DNA of 64,000 nt from Flavobacteriaceae bacterium UJ101. Lineage in GTDB: Bacteria > Bacteroidota > Bacteroidia > Flavobacteriales > UJ101. The DNA lies in contig CP016269.1 of the NCBI GenBank assembly GCA_001880285.1, positions 1,002,501-1,066,500 of the forward strand. Reading direction: 5' to 3'. Positions 6,876 to 16,020 of this stretch are shown piece by piece (position 1 is the stretch's first letter; every line of letters begins with the position of its first letter). Under the pieces are notes generated by a model, which was not told where the DNA came from, made no database searches, and worked only from the letters and a program-made list of their open reading frames with translations. The position numbers were made by a program, and so were the translations under genes.

Positions 6876-9131
6876 ATGGAAACATTTTATTTAATTGCAG
6901 TCGTTCTATTAGCTTGTTTAGCTATTTTAGACCTAGTGGTAGGGGTTAGTAATGATGCAGTAAACTTTTTAAATTCATCAATTGGATCAAAAGTTGCGTC
7001 AAGAAAAACCATCATGATCATTGCCAGCTTTGGTATATTATTAGGTGCTATATCTTCTAGTGGGATGATGGAAGTTGCTCGTAAAGGAATCATGAACCCT
7101 GAGTTTTTTACTTTTGCTGAAATCATGGTTATCTTTTTAGCAGTAATGCTAACGGATATTCTTCTTTTAGATGTATTCAATACATTAGGAATGCCTACAT
7201 CTACAACGGTATCAATTGTTTTTGAATTATTAGGAGCTTCTGTTTTTGTTTCCATTCTAAAATTATTTGATAGTCACCAAGACATAAATTTATTAGGACA
7301 ATATGTAAACAGTGGAAATGCTTTACTCATTATTTCAGGAATCTTATTATCTGTAGTGGTAGCTTTCTCTGTAGGAGCTTTTGTTCAATATTTTTCACGT
7401 TTACTCTTTAGTTTTGATTATATGAAAAAAATCAAAACAGTAGGTGTTATATGGTGTGGACTTGCACTTACAGCCATGCTCTATTTTTTAATTTTCAAAG
7501 GGTTAAAGCAAGTACCAAAAGATATTCAAGCTTTATTATATTTCGATTACATAAAAGATCATATTGCATTATCCTTACTGGTTATTTTTGTGATTTCCAC
7601 TATTTTAATGCAAATTTTAGTTCTATTAAAAATTAATATTTTTAAAATCATTGTATTATCAGGAACTTTTGCCTTGGCGATGGCTTTCTCAGGAAATGAC
7701 TTAGTAAACTTTATTGGAGTTCCTGTTGCTGGTTTCCAAGCGTGGGAAGCATGGACCGCTTCTGGCTTGCCTGCTGATCAATTCACAATGGAAAGTATGG
7801 CAGGAAAAGTACCTACACCTTACTTTTTACTTGTATTAGCAGGAGGTATTATGGTCTTAACCTTATGGTTTTCTAAGAAAGCACGTAGTGTAACAGAAAC
7901 TGAAGTGAATTTAGGTCGTCAAGATGAAGGTGCAGAACGTTTTGCTCCTAACCCTATGGCTCGTAATTTAGTACGTAGTTTTAGAGAAGCAGGAACTGGA
8001 ATTTTCAAGCTTTTCCCAAAAAGAACTTTAGCTAAAATGGAACGTAATTTTAAGCAAACAGAAGAACAAGATCCTGATGTAGCTTTTGATTTGATTCGAG
8101 CAGCTGTGAACTTAACGGTAGCTTCAATATTAATTGCTATTGCATCTAATTTAAAACTACCACTATCTACTACCTATGTATCTTTTATGGTAGCCATGGG
8201 TACTTCATTATCTGATAGAGCTTGGGATAGGGAAAGTGCTGTATACCGTGTTTCAGGTGTTATGCATGTAATTGGAGGATGGTTTTTAACAGCCTTTATT
8301 GCCTTTTTTACTGCTGGTATTTTTGCTACTTTAATCTATTATTTAAACTTCTGGGCAGTTGGAGCTTTAGTTATTTTAGCAGGCTACGCTTTATATCATA
8401 GTTCAAAAAGTCACAAAGAAAAAGAAACCAAGAAAGTTAAAAAAGCTATTGAAAAACAAGCTCATGATGAATTTGATTCTTTAACCATTACTAAAAGTAT
8501 TGAAAAATCATCTTCTCATATTGAAAATATTATCAATCAAATTGAAACTACTTATCAACTTGCTTTAGATGGTCTATTTACTGAAAACACTAAAAAGGTT
8601 AAAAAAGCTGAAAAACAATTATTCAATTTGAAAGAAGAGTTTTTTGATTTAGAAGATTCATTAATTAAAGTAATTAAGAAAACTAAAACAGAAGATCCTA
8701 CCGCAGGAAGGGTTTATATCAAGGTATTTGATCGACTAGATGATGCTATTAATTCGTTAGAATTAATTAATGGTAAAATTGTAAATCATGTTGTGAATAG
8801 TCATAAACCTTTAAAACCAGTTCAAGCTAAAAATTTAACACGAATTTCTACTTTAATCACACAATATTTTGATCAGGTAAGAAAACATATTGATGAAAAA
8901 TCATTTACCGATATTGCTGATATAAAGGCTACAAAGGCTGAAATCAGATCCATTGTAGATGATCAATTAAATTATCAAGTAAATGGAATTGTACAAAAAC
9001 ATTATGGAAATAAAAACAGTCGACTGAGTTTGGTTATTTTATTAGAGAGTAAAGATTTTGTAGAAGATATTGACAGTTTAATGGATTTATATCATGATGT
9101 TCAATCTAAATCTAATTTAGAAGAGAATTAA
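6876..9131 (+). CDS. Inorganic phosphate transporter (Pit family) with C-terminal PhoU-like domain
   Basis: This 751-residue inner-membrane phosphate permease shows the duplicated Pit signatures. The first is VGVSNDAVNFLNSSIGSKVASRKT near the N-terminus, and the second is AMAFSGNDLVNFIGVPVAGF near residue 270. Each is followed by a conserved loop (GMPTSTTVSIVF and KLPLSTTYVSFMVAMG). About ten hydrophobic helices fill residues 1-500. The last 230 residues are charged and helical and resemble a PhoU/DUF47 domain fused to the permease, which explains the extra length over E. coli PitA (about 500). It is monocistronic and ends in a bidirectional terminator. Confidence 0.88.
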   Translation: METFYLIAVVLLACLAILDLVVGVSNDAVNFLNSSIGSKVASRKTIMIIASFGILLGAISSSGMMEVARKGIMNPEFFTFAEIMVIFLAVMLTDILLLDVFNTLGMPTSTTVSIVFELLGASVFVSILKLFDSHQDINLLGQYVNSGNALLIISGILLSVVVAFSVGAFVQYFSRLLFSFDYMKKIKTVGVIWCGLALTAMLYFLIFKGLKQVPKDIQALLYFDYIKDHIALSLLVIFVISTILMQILVLLKINIFKIIVLSGTFALAMAFSGNDLVNFIGVPVAGFQAWEAWTASGLPADQFTMESMAGKVPTPYFLLVLAGGIMVLTLWFSKKARSVTETEVNLGRQDEGAERFAPNPMARNLVRSFREAGTGIFKLFPKRTLAKMERNFKQTEEQDPDVAFDLIRAAVNLTVASILIAIASNLKLPLSTTYVSFMVAMGTSLSDRAWDRESAVYRVSGVMHVIGGWFLTAFIAFFTAGIFATLIYYLNFWAVGALVILAGYALYHSSKSHKEKETKKVKKAIEKQAHDEFDSLTITKSIEKSSSHIENIINQIETTYQLALDGLFTENTKKVKKAEKQLFNLKEEFFDLEDSLIKVIKKTKTEDPTAGRVYIKVFDRLDDAINSLELINGKIVNHVVNSHKPLKPVQAKNLTRISTLITQYFDQVRKHIDEKSFTDIADIKATKAEIRSIVDDQLNYQVNGIVQKHYGNKNSRLSLVILLESKDFVEDIDSLMDLYHDVQSKSNLEEN

Positions 9132-9162
9132 ACGATTTTAATAACCTAAGATAACAAAATAG

Positions 9163-9189
9163 CCCTATTAAGTTTAAAACTTGATAGGG
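9163..9189. terminator. Bidirectional terminator between phosphate transporter and acyltransferase genes
   Basis: CCCTATTAAGTTT pairs with AAACTTGATAGGG (one G-U or mismatch depending on strand) around a one-base centre, with flanking A and T tracts. It lies between two convergent stop codons. Confidence 0.7.
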
Positions 9190-9191
9190 TT

Positions 9192-10166
9192 TTAAAATAA
9201 TAATAAATTACATCCTCTAACATCTGAATGGTCAAATCGACCTAGAATTTCATACTGATTTTCACTGTATTTTTTTCCTAAATCATCTGTTGCAATAAAC
9301 GATATAGAATTATAGTTAGCCAAATCAATCACATTAATACCTCCTACTTTACCATTCGACAAATATGAAAAAGGGTCTTCTGCATTACGAATTCGTAATT
9401 GCATCCAATTAGGGCATTGAAAAACACTATCTCTTTTTGAATAGGCCTGACTTAGTAACTCTGTCATTCCATATTCAGAGTGAATTTTATCAACTCCAAA
9501 TCCATTCTTTAATAAGCTATGCAATTCTTCACGAATCATCTCTTTTCTACGCCCTTTCATTCCTCCTGTTTCCATAATGATTAGTTGAGGGTAATCCATT
9601 GAAAACTGTTCAATAAAATCTAATAAAGCGAAACTTACTCCTATTAAAAGTACTTTTTTATTTGTTTGTTTTAATTGAAGTAATATATGGTATAAATCTT
9701 CTAAATTATTTAAATAAAAACCACTTTCGACATGTTTTGACTTCTGAATAAAATCTTCTACCATAAAGATTAATGAAGACCCTTCACGTTCTAAATAAGA
9801 GGGTAATAACGCTAAGATCACATAATCTTCAATAGGTCCATAAAATTGTTCAAATCCTTTTACATAACTTTCCTGATAAAAAGATAAATCATTTACATAA
9901 TGTTTACTTTGATTGCTCCCAGTTGTTCCACTACTTGTAAAAATAATTTCTTCATTATTTGAACCTACAATTAGTTTTTGTGTTTTAAAAAACTGTATAG
10001 GCAAAAACGGAATAGCCTCTAAGGATGAAATCGAAGAAGGATTTTTATTTAATAGAGCGAGGTACTCTTTATATACCTTATTATTTTCAGCTTGATACTG
10101 AAATACTTCTAAGGCAACTTCCTCAAATTGAGCTGGATGATGTATGTTGAATATCTTTTCTTTCAA
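9192..10166 (-). CDS. LuxE/PaaK-like acyl-protein synthetase (acyltransferase)
   Basis: This 324-residue protein belongs to the ANL adenylating superfamily, LuxE branch. The phosphate-binding loop FTSSGTTGSNQSKH is near residue 80. A second motif, HSEYGMTELLSQAY, is near residue 240, and the A8-like stretch EILGRFDHSDVRGCNLLLF is at the end. LuxE proteins activate an acyl group as acyl-AMP and hold it as a thioester. Flavobacteria carry a stand-alone copy whose substrate is not established, and there are no lux genes nearby. It lies 36 bases after the NdpA-like gene on the same strand, so the two may be co-transcribed. Confidence 0.78.
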   Translation of the reverse strand: MKEKIFNIHHPAQFEEVALEVFQYQAENNKVYKEYLALLNKNPSSISSLEAIPFLPIQFFKTQKLIVGSNNEEIIFTSSGTTGSNQSKHYVNDLSFYQESYVKGFEQFYGPIEDYVILALLPSYLEREGSSLIFMVEDFIQKSKHVESGFYLNNLEDLYHILLQLKQTNKKVLLIGVSFALLDFIEQFSMDYPQLIIMETGGMKGRRKEMIREELHSLLKNGFGVDKIHSEYGMTELLSQAYSKRDSVFQCPNWMQLRIRNAEDPFSYLSNGKVGGINVIDLANYNSISFIATDDLGKKYSENQYEILGRFDHSDVRGCNLLLF

Positions 10167-10202
10167 ATTTTGAGAATTGATCTATTTAACAAAACGTGAA
10201 GT

Positions 10203-11258
10203 TTATTCCATTTCTTGATCAAAATAAACTTTATAATAATTCATTTTCTTAGTATCGTCAAAACCTTTTTCAATATTTTCAGCAGCTTCTTCTAAAGAAT
10301 TATTATCTAGTATAATTTTAATTTTTGTATCTAATTTAATCTCTGTTTTGATTTTCTTTCGTTTACTTTTATAAACAGGTTGTGCTACTTCAAAAGAATC
10401 CCAAAACTGAACTTCATTAGCTTCTGAGTAATCTTCTTTATATTCATTAAAAGCTTCTAACAATTCTTTATTTTCTCCCAAAACCTCTTCTTTAAACGAC
10501 AAATCTTCAAGCATAGGATTATCATTAAAATAACGCAATGTATTTCCTAAAAACTCGGTTTGCTTTTCTTTTCCATAATCATTAGCAATTACTGAATCTG
10601 AGAAATTTGTACACAATTCTAAATATTGATCCGTTTGAAAATTATTATTATTTACATACTCTAATTTTAAAAAGTGTTTCTTCCAATAAGCTGCATCGTA
10701 ATTATTATTATCAATTGAAAGCACTTTCAAACCACTCCCTTCATCTATATTTAGTACCAAAGCACCTTTATCTAATTTTTGAATACTAAAACCATTTTGA
10801 AGTTCTAATTCTAACCCTTCATCTCCATTAATAAATTTAAAAAATTTATTTTTTCGTTCTACTTTAAAAATACCTATTGCATCTACAATTTGTTCTTGAT
10901 ACGCTATATCTCCAAAATGAACAACAAATAATTCTCCTAATTTAATAGACGGATGAGTCGATTGCTCATATAAAGCATTTAAAATATTTTGGGAAGCATC
11001 TAAAAACAAACTTTCATCTTCAAAAACTTCTTTACAATAATTATAGACTTCGTTCAATGATAAATCAGCATGATGTGTAAACTGATACAAGGTATTTTCT
11101 CTTTTAAAGGAATTTAGAAAATAATTCTTCAATACCTCATCTAAGGTTTCTGTTAAAGGCATCAAATTCTCTGCTATGATATTTTTTTCCTCTCTAACTT
11201 TATGTCCTACTCGATGTAACGTTACTTTTGATATATATGCTCTATTTATATTGATCAT
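10203..11258 (-). CDS. NdpA/YejK-family nucleoid-associated protein
   Basis: This 351-residue protein resembles the 37-kDa nucleoid-associated family. It starts MININRAYISKVTLHRVGHK. It contains HPSIKLGELFVVHFGDI and the following IVDAIGIFKVERKNKFFKF, a strand pattern typical of the family, and ends in a charged tail. E. coli YejK is nucleoid-bound, but its molecular role is poorly defined. Some relatives sit in phage-defence loci; I see no such partner here. The upstream gap holds a hairpin at 11285-11310 that ends the neighbouring amidohydrolase transcript. Confidence 0.75.
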   Translation of the reverse strand: MININRAYISKVTLHRVGHKVREEKNIIAENLMPLTETLDEVLKNYFLNSFKRENTLYQFTHHADLSLNEVYNYCKEVFEDESLFLDASQNILNALYEQSTHPSIKLGELFVVHFGDIAYQEQIVDAIGIFKVERKNKFFKFINGDEGLELELQNGFSIQKLDKGALVLNIDEGSGLKVLSIDNNNYDAAYWKKHFLKLEYVNNNNFQTDQYLELCTNFSDSVIANDYGKEKQTEFLGNTLRYFNDNPMLEDLSFKEEVLGENKELLEAFNEYKEDYSEANEVQFWDSFEVAQPVYKSKRKKIKTEIKLDTKIKIILDNNSLEEAAENIEKGFDDTKKMNYYKVYFDQEME

Positions 11259-11284
11259 CTTTTCTAAATTTCATCAAAAATAAC

Positions 11285-11310
11285 AAAGTCACTTCAAAAG
11301 AAGTGACTTT
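11285..11310 (-). terminator. Hairpin after the amidohydrolase gene
   Basis: A perfect 11-base stem (AAAGTCACTTC / GAAGTGACTTT) has a four-base AAAA loop. On the minus strand it is followed by an interrupted T tract (TTTGTTATTTTT). It is probably the terminator of the argH-amidohydrolase unit, and it lies between that unit and the NdpA-like gene. Its sequence is similar to the ftsY-upstream terminator. Confidence 0.6.
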
Positions 11311-11444
11311 ATGAAAAAAATTTATTGTTGGTGTACTAAAAGTGGGGCTTTTTAGTTATGCTAATTTAATTTTTTTTAGCTTAAATAAAAATTATTTTAT
11401 GATTTCTTTAACAAATGCATGACAATTGTCATGTTTTGATCTTT

Positions 11445-12407
11445 TTATTTTTCGATCCCTAATACTTTTAATCCATTAACCGTAGCAATTTTCACCAATT
11501 CATCTACGTTATAATAATGACAAGCTTCTAACATTACACGCATCTCTGTCCATAAATCACCATCAGAAAAGGGTTTATAAATATCACAAATATTATCTGT
11601 ACCAAAAGCTACTGTAATTCCTGCAGGTACCATTTCATCAACTGGAGTCATCGAGTTGTGAGAAACCGTCATCTTTTCAGTACGATCATGATCAATCCAT
11701 GCTGTAGGACAAGAAATCACATGCATATTTGCTTCCTTAATCAATTTATATACTTCTTCACGATAAGCTCTTGGATGTGCCGCAACTGAAATTGAATGAA
11801 CAGCTGTTACTTTTCCTTGCATTCCATGTTCAATTGTTTTACGAGCTAATTGTTCCGTTTCTTTTTCATCACTTGAATTAAACTGATCTACATGAACATG
11901 AACCAATTTATTGTTATCTTTTGCTGTTTGCATTAAAATATCCAAATGTTTTTCTTCATTTGGGTGATCTTTTAAAGGTAATCCTCCAATAATATCTACA
12001 AAATCTACTGACATATCAAACCAGTAGCGTGCTTTTGGATCAATAACTCCTTTTAAAACCTGATTAGCAAAACGAATTTCAATATCTTTACCATATTCAT
12101 CTTTTAATTTTTGAGCAGCTTTAATAGAACGATCCTCAATCACTTCATCAACATCAATAAAAGAACCTATTGCTTGAGCACCTTGTTCAATCATGTGTTC
12201 TGTTGCTTTTGCCATTCTTCTGAATACATCATCTACAGATGAATTACTCTTCATATCATCTACTAACGACCATTTATCTTTTAAATAAGAGTTCGTATAT
12301 TTAAATGTATCTTCTGTTAAACTATAAGCACGATCTAGATGAGCATGAGTATTAACCCATCCCCCATTCTGCATAATTTTGTCTACTACTAATTTCTTTG
12401 GATTCAT
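11445..12407 (-). CDS. Cytosine-deaminase-like amidohydrolase
   Basis: This is a 320-residue metal-dependent hydrolase of the CodA/AtzC-like branch of the amidohydrolase superfamily. Visible ligand motifs are THAHLD (His21, His23), HVHVD (His172), TAVHS (His204) and FGTDN (Asp271). They lie in the same order and with the same surroundings as in E. coli cytosine deaminase. The catalytic Glu that follows HxD in CodA (HCDE) is Gln175 here (HVDQ). At 320 residues it lacks most of the flanking beta-sandwich of CodA (about 427). The substrate cannot be named. It follows argH by 56 bases on the same strand, so it is likely co-transcribed. Confidence 0.7.
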   Translation of the reverse strand: MNPKKLVVDKIMQNGGWVNTHAHLDRAYSLTEDTFKYTNSYLKDKWSLVDDMKSNSSVDDVFRRMAKATEHMIEQGAQAIGSFIDVDEVIEDRSIKAAQKLKDEYGKDIEIRFANQVLKGVIDPKARYWFDMSVDFVDIIGGLPLKDHPNEEKHLDILMQTAKDNNKLVHVHVDQFNSSDEKETEQLARKTIEHGMQGKVTAVHSISVAAHPRAYREEVYKLIKEANMHVISCPTAWIDHDRTEKMTVSHNSMTPVDEMVPAGITVAFGTDNICDIYKPFSDGDLWTEMRVMLEACHYYNVDELVKIATVNGLKVLGIEK

Positions 12408-12463
12408 GTTCTTTATTATTAATGATGAATTATTAATTATGATTTATATTTTCTTTATTATCC

Positions 12464-13810
12464 TTATTTCTTATACTGATCACCTAAAAGATTTGATAAA
12501 GCGTTATCTATTTTACTAAAATTGAATTCTTTTATCACTTCTGACATCATATTTTCTATTTTATCATTACATAAATTTCCAATACTTCCTTCATGAACGT
12601 GATTTACCTCTGTTATAGGTTCAAAATTTCCCTTTTCAATTTCCATTCCAATATGTTTGTAAGCATCTCTGAATGACATTCCGTTTAACACTTTATCATT
12701 CACAACTTCAACACTAAAAACATATTTATATTTTTCATCGTTTATCACATCTTCATTTACGATAATATTCTCTAACATATAGGTTGTAATTCCAATACAA
12801 GACTTAATATCTTCAAAAACTGGCAAGAAACTTTCTTTAATCGTTTGTAAATCTCTGTGATACCCAGAAGCTAAATTGGATGTAATCATAGCTATTTCAT
12901 TAGGCAAAGCCATAATTTTATTACTTTTTGAACGAATCAATTCAAACACATCAGGATTCTTCTTATGTGGCATAATACTAGATCCTGTAGTTAAATGACT
13001 TGGAAATGACACAAAATCAAAGTTTTGACTATTATATAAACATACATCCTGTGCCATTTTTCCTAAAGTTGAAGCAATGGCTGCTAAACTTTGTGCTACC
13101 ATCATTTCTGTTTTCCCTCTTCCCATTTGAGCATATACAACGTTAAAGTTCAAATTATCAAAACCTAACAATTCGGTAGTCATGGTTCTATTTAATGGGA
13201 ATGAAGATCCATAACCAGCTGCTGAACCTAATGGGTTTTTATTGGAAACTTTGAATGAAGCTTGTAGAGAGATCATATCGTCTACCAAAGCTTCAGCATA
13301 GGCACCAAACCATAATCCAAAAGAAGATGGCATCGCTACTTGATAATGTGTATAACCTGGAATTAAAATATCTTTATGCTGGTTACTCAATTTGATTAAT
13401 TGGGCAAACAGAGGTTCTACTAACTCTACTATTTCACGAATTTGCGTTCGAATAAATAACTTAAGATCTAATAAAACTTGATCGTTACGAGAACGCCCAC
13501 TATGAATTTTCTTACCCATCTCTCCTAAACGTTCTGTTAGAATCATTTCTACTTGAGAATGAACATCTTCTACTCCGTCTTGAATTTCAAAATTACCTTC
13601 AGCAATTTCTCCATAGATTTTTTGTAATTCAAGGGTTAAAGTTTCTAATTCACTTTTTTCTAATAAGTCAATACTTTCTAACATTTTAATGTGAGCTAAA
13701 GTTCCTGTCACATCATGTGGTGCTAATAAAACATCTAATTCTCGATCTTTACCTACGGTAAACTTTTCGATTTCTTTACTAATTTCAAAATCTTTTGCCC
13801 AAAGTTTCAT
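12464..13810 (-). CDS. argH: Argininosuccinate lyase
   Basis: This enzyme splits argininosuccinate into arginine and fumarate, the last step of arginine synthesis. It has 448 residues, a normal length. The fumarase/aspartase superfamily signature GSSIMPHKKNPDVFE (about residue 275) carries the catalytic serine loop. HSGRSRNDQ and GYTHYQVAMP are the other two conserved substrate regions. No other arg gene is present in the window; its only partner is the downstream amidohydrolase. The leader contains a strong terminator-like hairpin about 60 bases before the ATG, suggesting attenuation. Confidence 0.95.
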   Translation of the reverse strand: MKLWAKDFEISKEIEKFTVGKDRELDVLLAPHDVTGTLAHIKMLESIDLLEKSELETLTLELQKIYGEIAEGNFEIQDGVEDVHSQVEMILTERLGEMGKKIHSGRSRNDQVLLDLKLFIRTQIREIVELVEPLFAQLIKLSNQHKDILIPGYTHYQVAMPSSFGLWFGAYAEALVDDMISLQASFKVSNKNPLGSAAGYGSSFPLNRTMTTELLGFDNLNFNVVYAQMGRGKTEMMVAQSLAAIASTLGKMAQDVCLYNSQNFDFVSFPSHLTTGSSIMPHKKNPDVFELIRSKSNKIMALPNEIAMITSNLASGYHRDLQTIKESFLPVFEDIKSCIGITTYMLENIIVNEDVINDEKYKYVFSVEVVNDKVLNGMSFRDAYKHIGMEIEKGNFEPITEVNHVHEGSIGNLCNDKIENMMSEVIKEFNFSKIDNALSNLLGDQYKK

Positions 13811-13867
13811 TTTTATGATTCTTATTTTAGTTGTTACTTAAATATATCTAAATTTATTTTCAAAAAA

Positions 13868-13897
13868 AAGCCTCGAATATAAAAATATTCGAGGCTT
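13868..13897 (-). terminator. Terminator-like hairpin in the argH leader (possible attenuator)
   Basis: On the minus strand a perfect 13-base stem (AAGCCTCGAATAT / ATATTCGAGGCTT) with a four-base loop is followed by a run of eight T. It meets every criterion of an intrinsic terminator but lies upstream of argH (ATG at 13808-13810), not behind a gene. It either controls argH by attenuation or ends a short RNA starting near 13970. Confidence 0.75.
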
Positions 13898-13973
13898 ATA
13901 TATTAAAAAATATAGTTTTTTCCTATGTTCTCGTGTCCAAATATGTAAACGCTATTTATTACCATTTGGAATG

Positions 13974-13981
13974 CAAATTTA
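13974..13981 (-). promoter_or_regulatory. -7 element upstream of the argH leader
   Basis: TAAATTTG on the minus strand would start a transcript near 13970. This RNA would contain a possible CCAAAT...ATTTGG stem and then the strong terminator hairpin before reaching argH. The -33 position reads TTCTG, a weak match. Confidence 0.4.
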
Positions 13982-14083
13982 CATATTATTTTTCAGTTTC
14001 AGAAATATTTTTATTATTTATTCTACTCATATTCCGATGAAGAATTCCTTTTTAAAATCATATTTTCATACTAAAACCTTTCC

Positions 14084-14091
14084 TATATTTG
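14084..14091 (+). promoter_or_regulatory. -7 element for the two-component operon
   Basis: TATATTTG lies 19 bases before the GTG start of the response-regulator gene, giving an expected start near 14095. A T-rich stretch occupies -33 without a clean TTTG. Confidence 0.45.
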
Positions 14092-14110
14092 TGTAATAAG
14101 CATCAACACT

Positions 14111-14788
14111 GTGAAAATTTTAATTATAGAAGATAATCAAGAACTTTTACAAACATTATCTCATTCTTTTGTAGAAGATGATATGGTTTGTGAACTATGC
14201 CAAACTTATGATCATGCTTTAGAAAAAATAATGTTGTATCACTATGATATTGTTATTTTAGATATTAACCTTCCTGATGGAAATGGTTTAAATATCTTAA
14301 AAAAACTAAAGTCTGAAAACACCAATACAGGAACAATTATTATTTCAGCACGGGATTCAGTTCAAAACAAAATAGAAGGACTTGAACTTGGTGCGGATGA
14401 TTATTTAGCAAAACCTTTTGATGTAGCAGAGTTAATCGCGCGTGTAAAATCTTTATACAGAAGGCAAAATTTTGAAGGAAAGAAAAGTATTACCTATTCT
14501 AATATTACCTTCAATTCTCAAAATGGAAAAATTTATATCCATGATAATGAACTCATTTTAACTAAAAGTGAGTATAAAATTCTGTTATTCTTTTTTTCCA
14601 ATAGAAATCGTGTGTTAACAAAAGAAACTATTGCAGAACACATCATGGGAGATGATATGGATCTCATCGATTCTTTTGATTTTATCTATTCACATATAAA
14701 AAACTTACGAAAAAAAATTATCAATACGAATATTAAAGATCCTATCAAAGTTATTTACGGCATTGGATATCAATTCATTGAAACATGA
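14111..14788 (+). CDS. OmpR/PhoB-family response regulator
   Basis: This 225-residue cytoplasmic transcription regulator has a receiver domain at residues 1-120. The acidic pair is E7/D8, the phospho-acceptor is Asp51 (ILDINLP), the Thr/Ser switch is in IIISARDS, and the conserved Lys is in LAKPFD. A winged-helix DNA-binding domain follows at about residues 130-225, with LTKSEYKILLFF and the recognition region FDFIYSHIKNLRKKI. The start codon is GTG, with MKILIIEDN immediately following. It overlaps its kinase by four bases (ATGA), so the pair is translationally coupled. The downstream YgiW-like gene recalls the E. coli ygiW-qseBC locus. Confidence 0.93.
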   Translation: MKILIIEDNQELLQTLSHSFVEDDMVCELCQTYDHALEKIMLYHYDIVILDINLPDGNGLNILKKLKSENTNTGTIIISARDSVQNKIEGLELGADDYLAKPFDVAELIARVKSLYRRQNFEGKKSITYSNITFNSQNGKIYIHDNELILTKSEYKILLFFFSNRNRVLTKETIAEHIMGDDMDLIDSFDFIYSHIKNLRKKIINTNIKDPIKVIYGIGYQFIET

Positions 14789-16020
14789 AATTAATTAAAA
14801 AAACATATAATAATGCTCTTTTCTATTTATTCCCTTTTCTTGCTTTAGGTGTTTTTTTCACATTCTATATCATAGAACATGTTAATTACGAAGAAACAGA
14901 TGAATATTTAACCTACAAAATGGGGCATTTAAAAGCCTACTATCAAAAAAATAACGTTCTTCCTAGATTCCCTCAAAGTGTTGATCGAATTCAATATAAT
15001 GTTAAACCTATACAACCCTTTTTTAAGGATACCTTAATTCTAGAAACAGCAGATAATGAATGGATTCCTTACAGAGAATTACACTTTACATTACCCCATG
15101 GCAATCAATATCACAAAATTGTTTTACAACATGTTCTATTAGGAAAAGATGATGTTTTAGAAGGGACCTTTTTCATTACTATTATCCTCATCCTAGCATT
15201 TATTATTATTTTAGTTATTATTATAAATACTACTTATACCTTATGGAACCCTTTTACAGATACCCTTTCAAAAATTGAAAATTTCGATTTAAAAAAAGAA
15301 TTACCTCATTTTTCAGAAACCAATATTGATGAATTTCAATCATTAAATCATACACTAAATAAACTTTTAGTTAAAATCAAATCTGACTATAATCAAACGA
15401 AAGAATTTAATGAAAATGCTTCTCATGAATTACAAACTTATTTGTCCATTATTCGTCATTCTCATGAAAAACTTTTTAATTCACTTGATAATCCCAAAAC
15501 TCTACAAGAAGTTCAAAAAGCCCATTCTGCAACCTTAAAACTTTCTCAAATACAAAAATCACTATTATTATTAAGTAAAATTAGAAATCAAGAATTTACT
15601 CAAATTGATACGATTCCTCTAAAAATCATTATACAAGAAACGATAATCCAGTTTGAAGAATTAATTGAATTTAGGAATATAGCAACACTTATTCATCTTG
15701 AAGATGTAACAGTACAAATGGATTCCGGTTTGGCACAGACTCTTATTACAAACCTTATCAAAAATGCCATACGACACAATATACAAGGTGGGTATATCAA
15801 AATAGAACTTAAAAATCAACTACTTATTATTGAAAATTCAGGGCTTCCATTAAATAGAAGTTCAAAAGAAATGTTTCAACGTTTCACAAAGGGACAGCAA
15901 GGTCATTTAGGTATTGGATTAGCTATTGTATATGAGATTTGTTCTTTCTACAACTACTCATTGGACTATACTAATCAAAAAGAAAAACATTTTTTCTCTT
16001 TAAATTTTTCTAAAAAATAG
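14785..16020 (+). CDS. Membrane sensor histidine kinase
   Basis: This 411-residue inner-membrane kinase is the partner of the upstream regulator. TM1 is at about residues 11-30, a periplasmic sensor of about 95 residues follows, and TM2 is at about 128-148. A short HAMP-like linker leads to the H-box NASHELQTYLSIIRHS with His214. The N-box is LIKNAIRHN and the G-box GHLGIGLAIVYEIC, with a rather short C-terminus. The H-box has ASHELQTYL where most HisKA proteins have SHELRTPL. The signal is unknown; linked PepSY-like and OB-fold periplasmic proteins suggest envelope or oxidative stress (inference). Confidence 0.92.
   Translation: MKLIKKTYNNALFYLFPFLALGVFFTFYIIEHVNYEETDEYLTYKMGHLKAYYQKNNVLPRFPQSVDRIQYNVKPIQPFFKDTLILETADNEWIPYRELHFTLPHGNQYHKIVLQHVLLGKDDVLEGTFFITIILILAFIIILVIIINTTYTLWNPFTDTLSKIENFDLKKELPHFSETNIDEFQSLNHTLNKLLVKIKSDYNQTKEFNENASHELQTYLSIIRHSHEKLFNSLDNPKTLQEVQKAHSATLKLSQIQKSLLLLSKIRNQEFTQIDTIPLKIIIQETIIQFEELIEFRNIATLIHLEDVTVQMDSGLAQTLITNLIKNAIRHNIQGGYIKIELKNQLLIIENSGLPLNRSSKEMFQRFTKGQQGHLGIGLAIVYEICSFYNYSLDYTNQKEKHFFSLNFSKK

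Noticed and set aside
13898-13973. A named riboswitch class in the argH leader
   Set aside because: The leader has a possible stem and a terminator, but I cannot match it to any riboswitch consensus I know, so it is reported only as a candidate attenuator.
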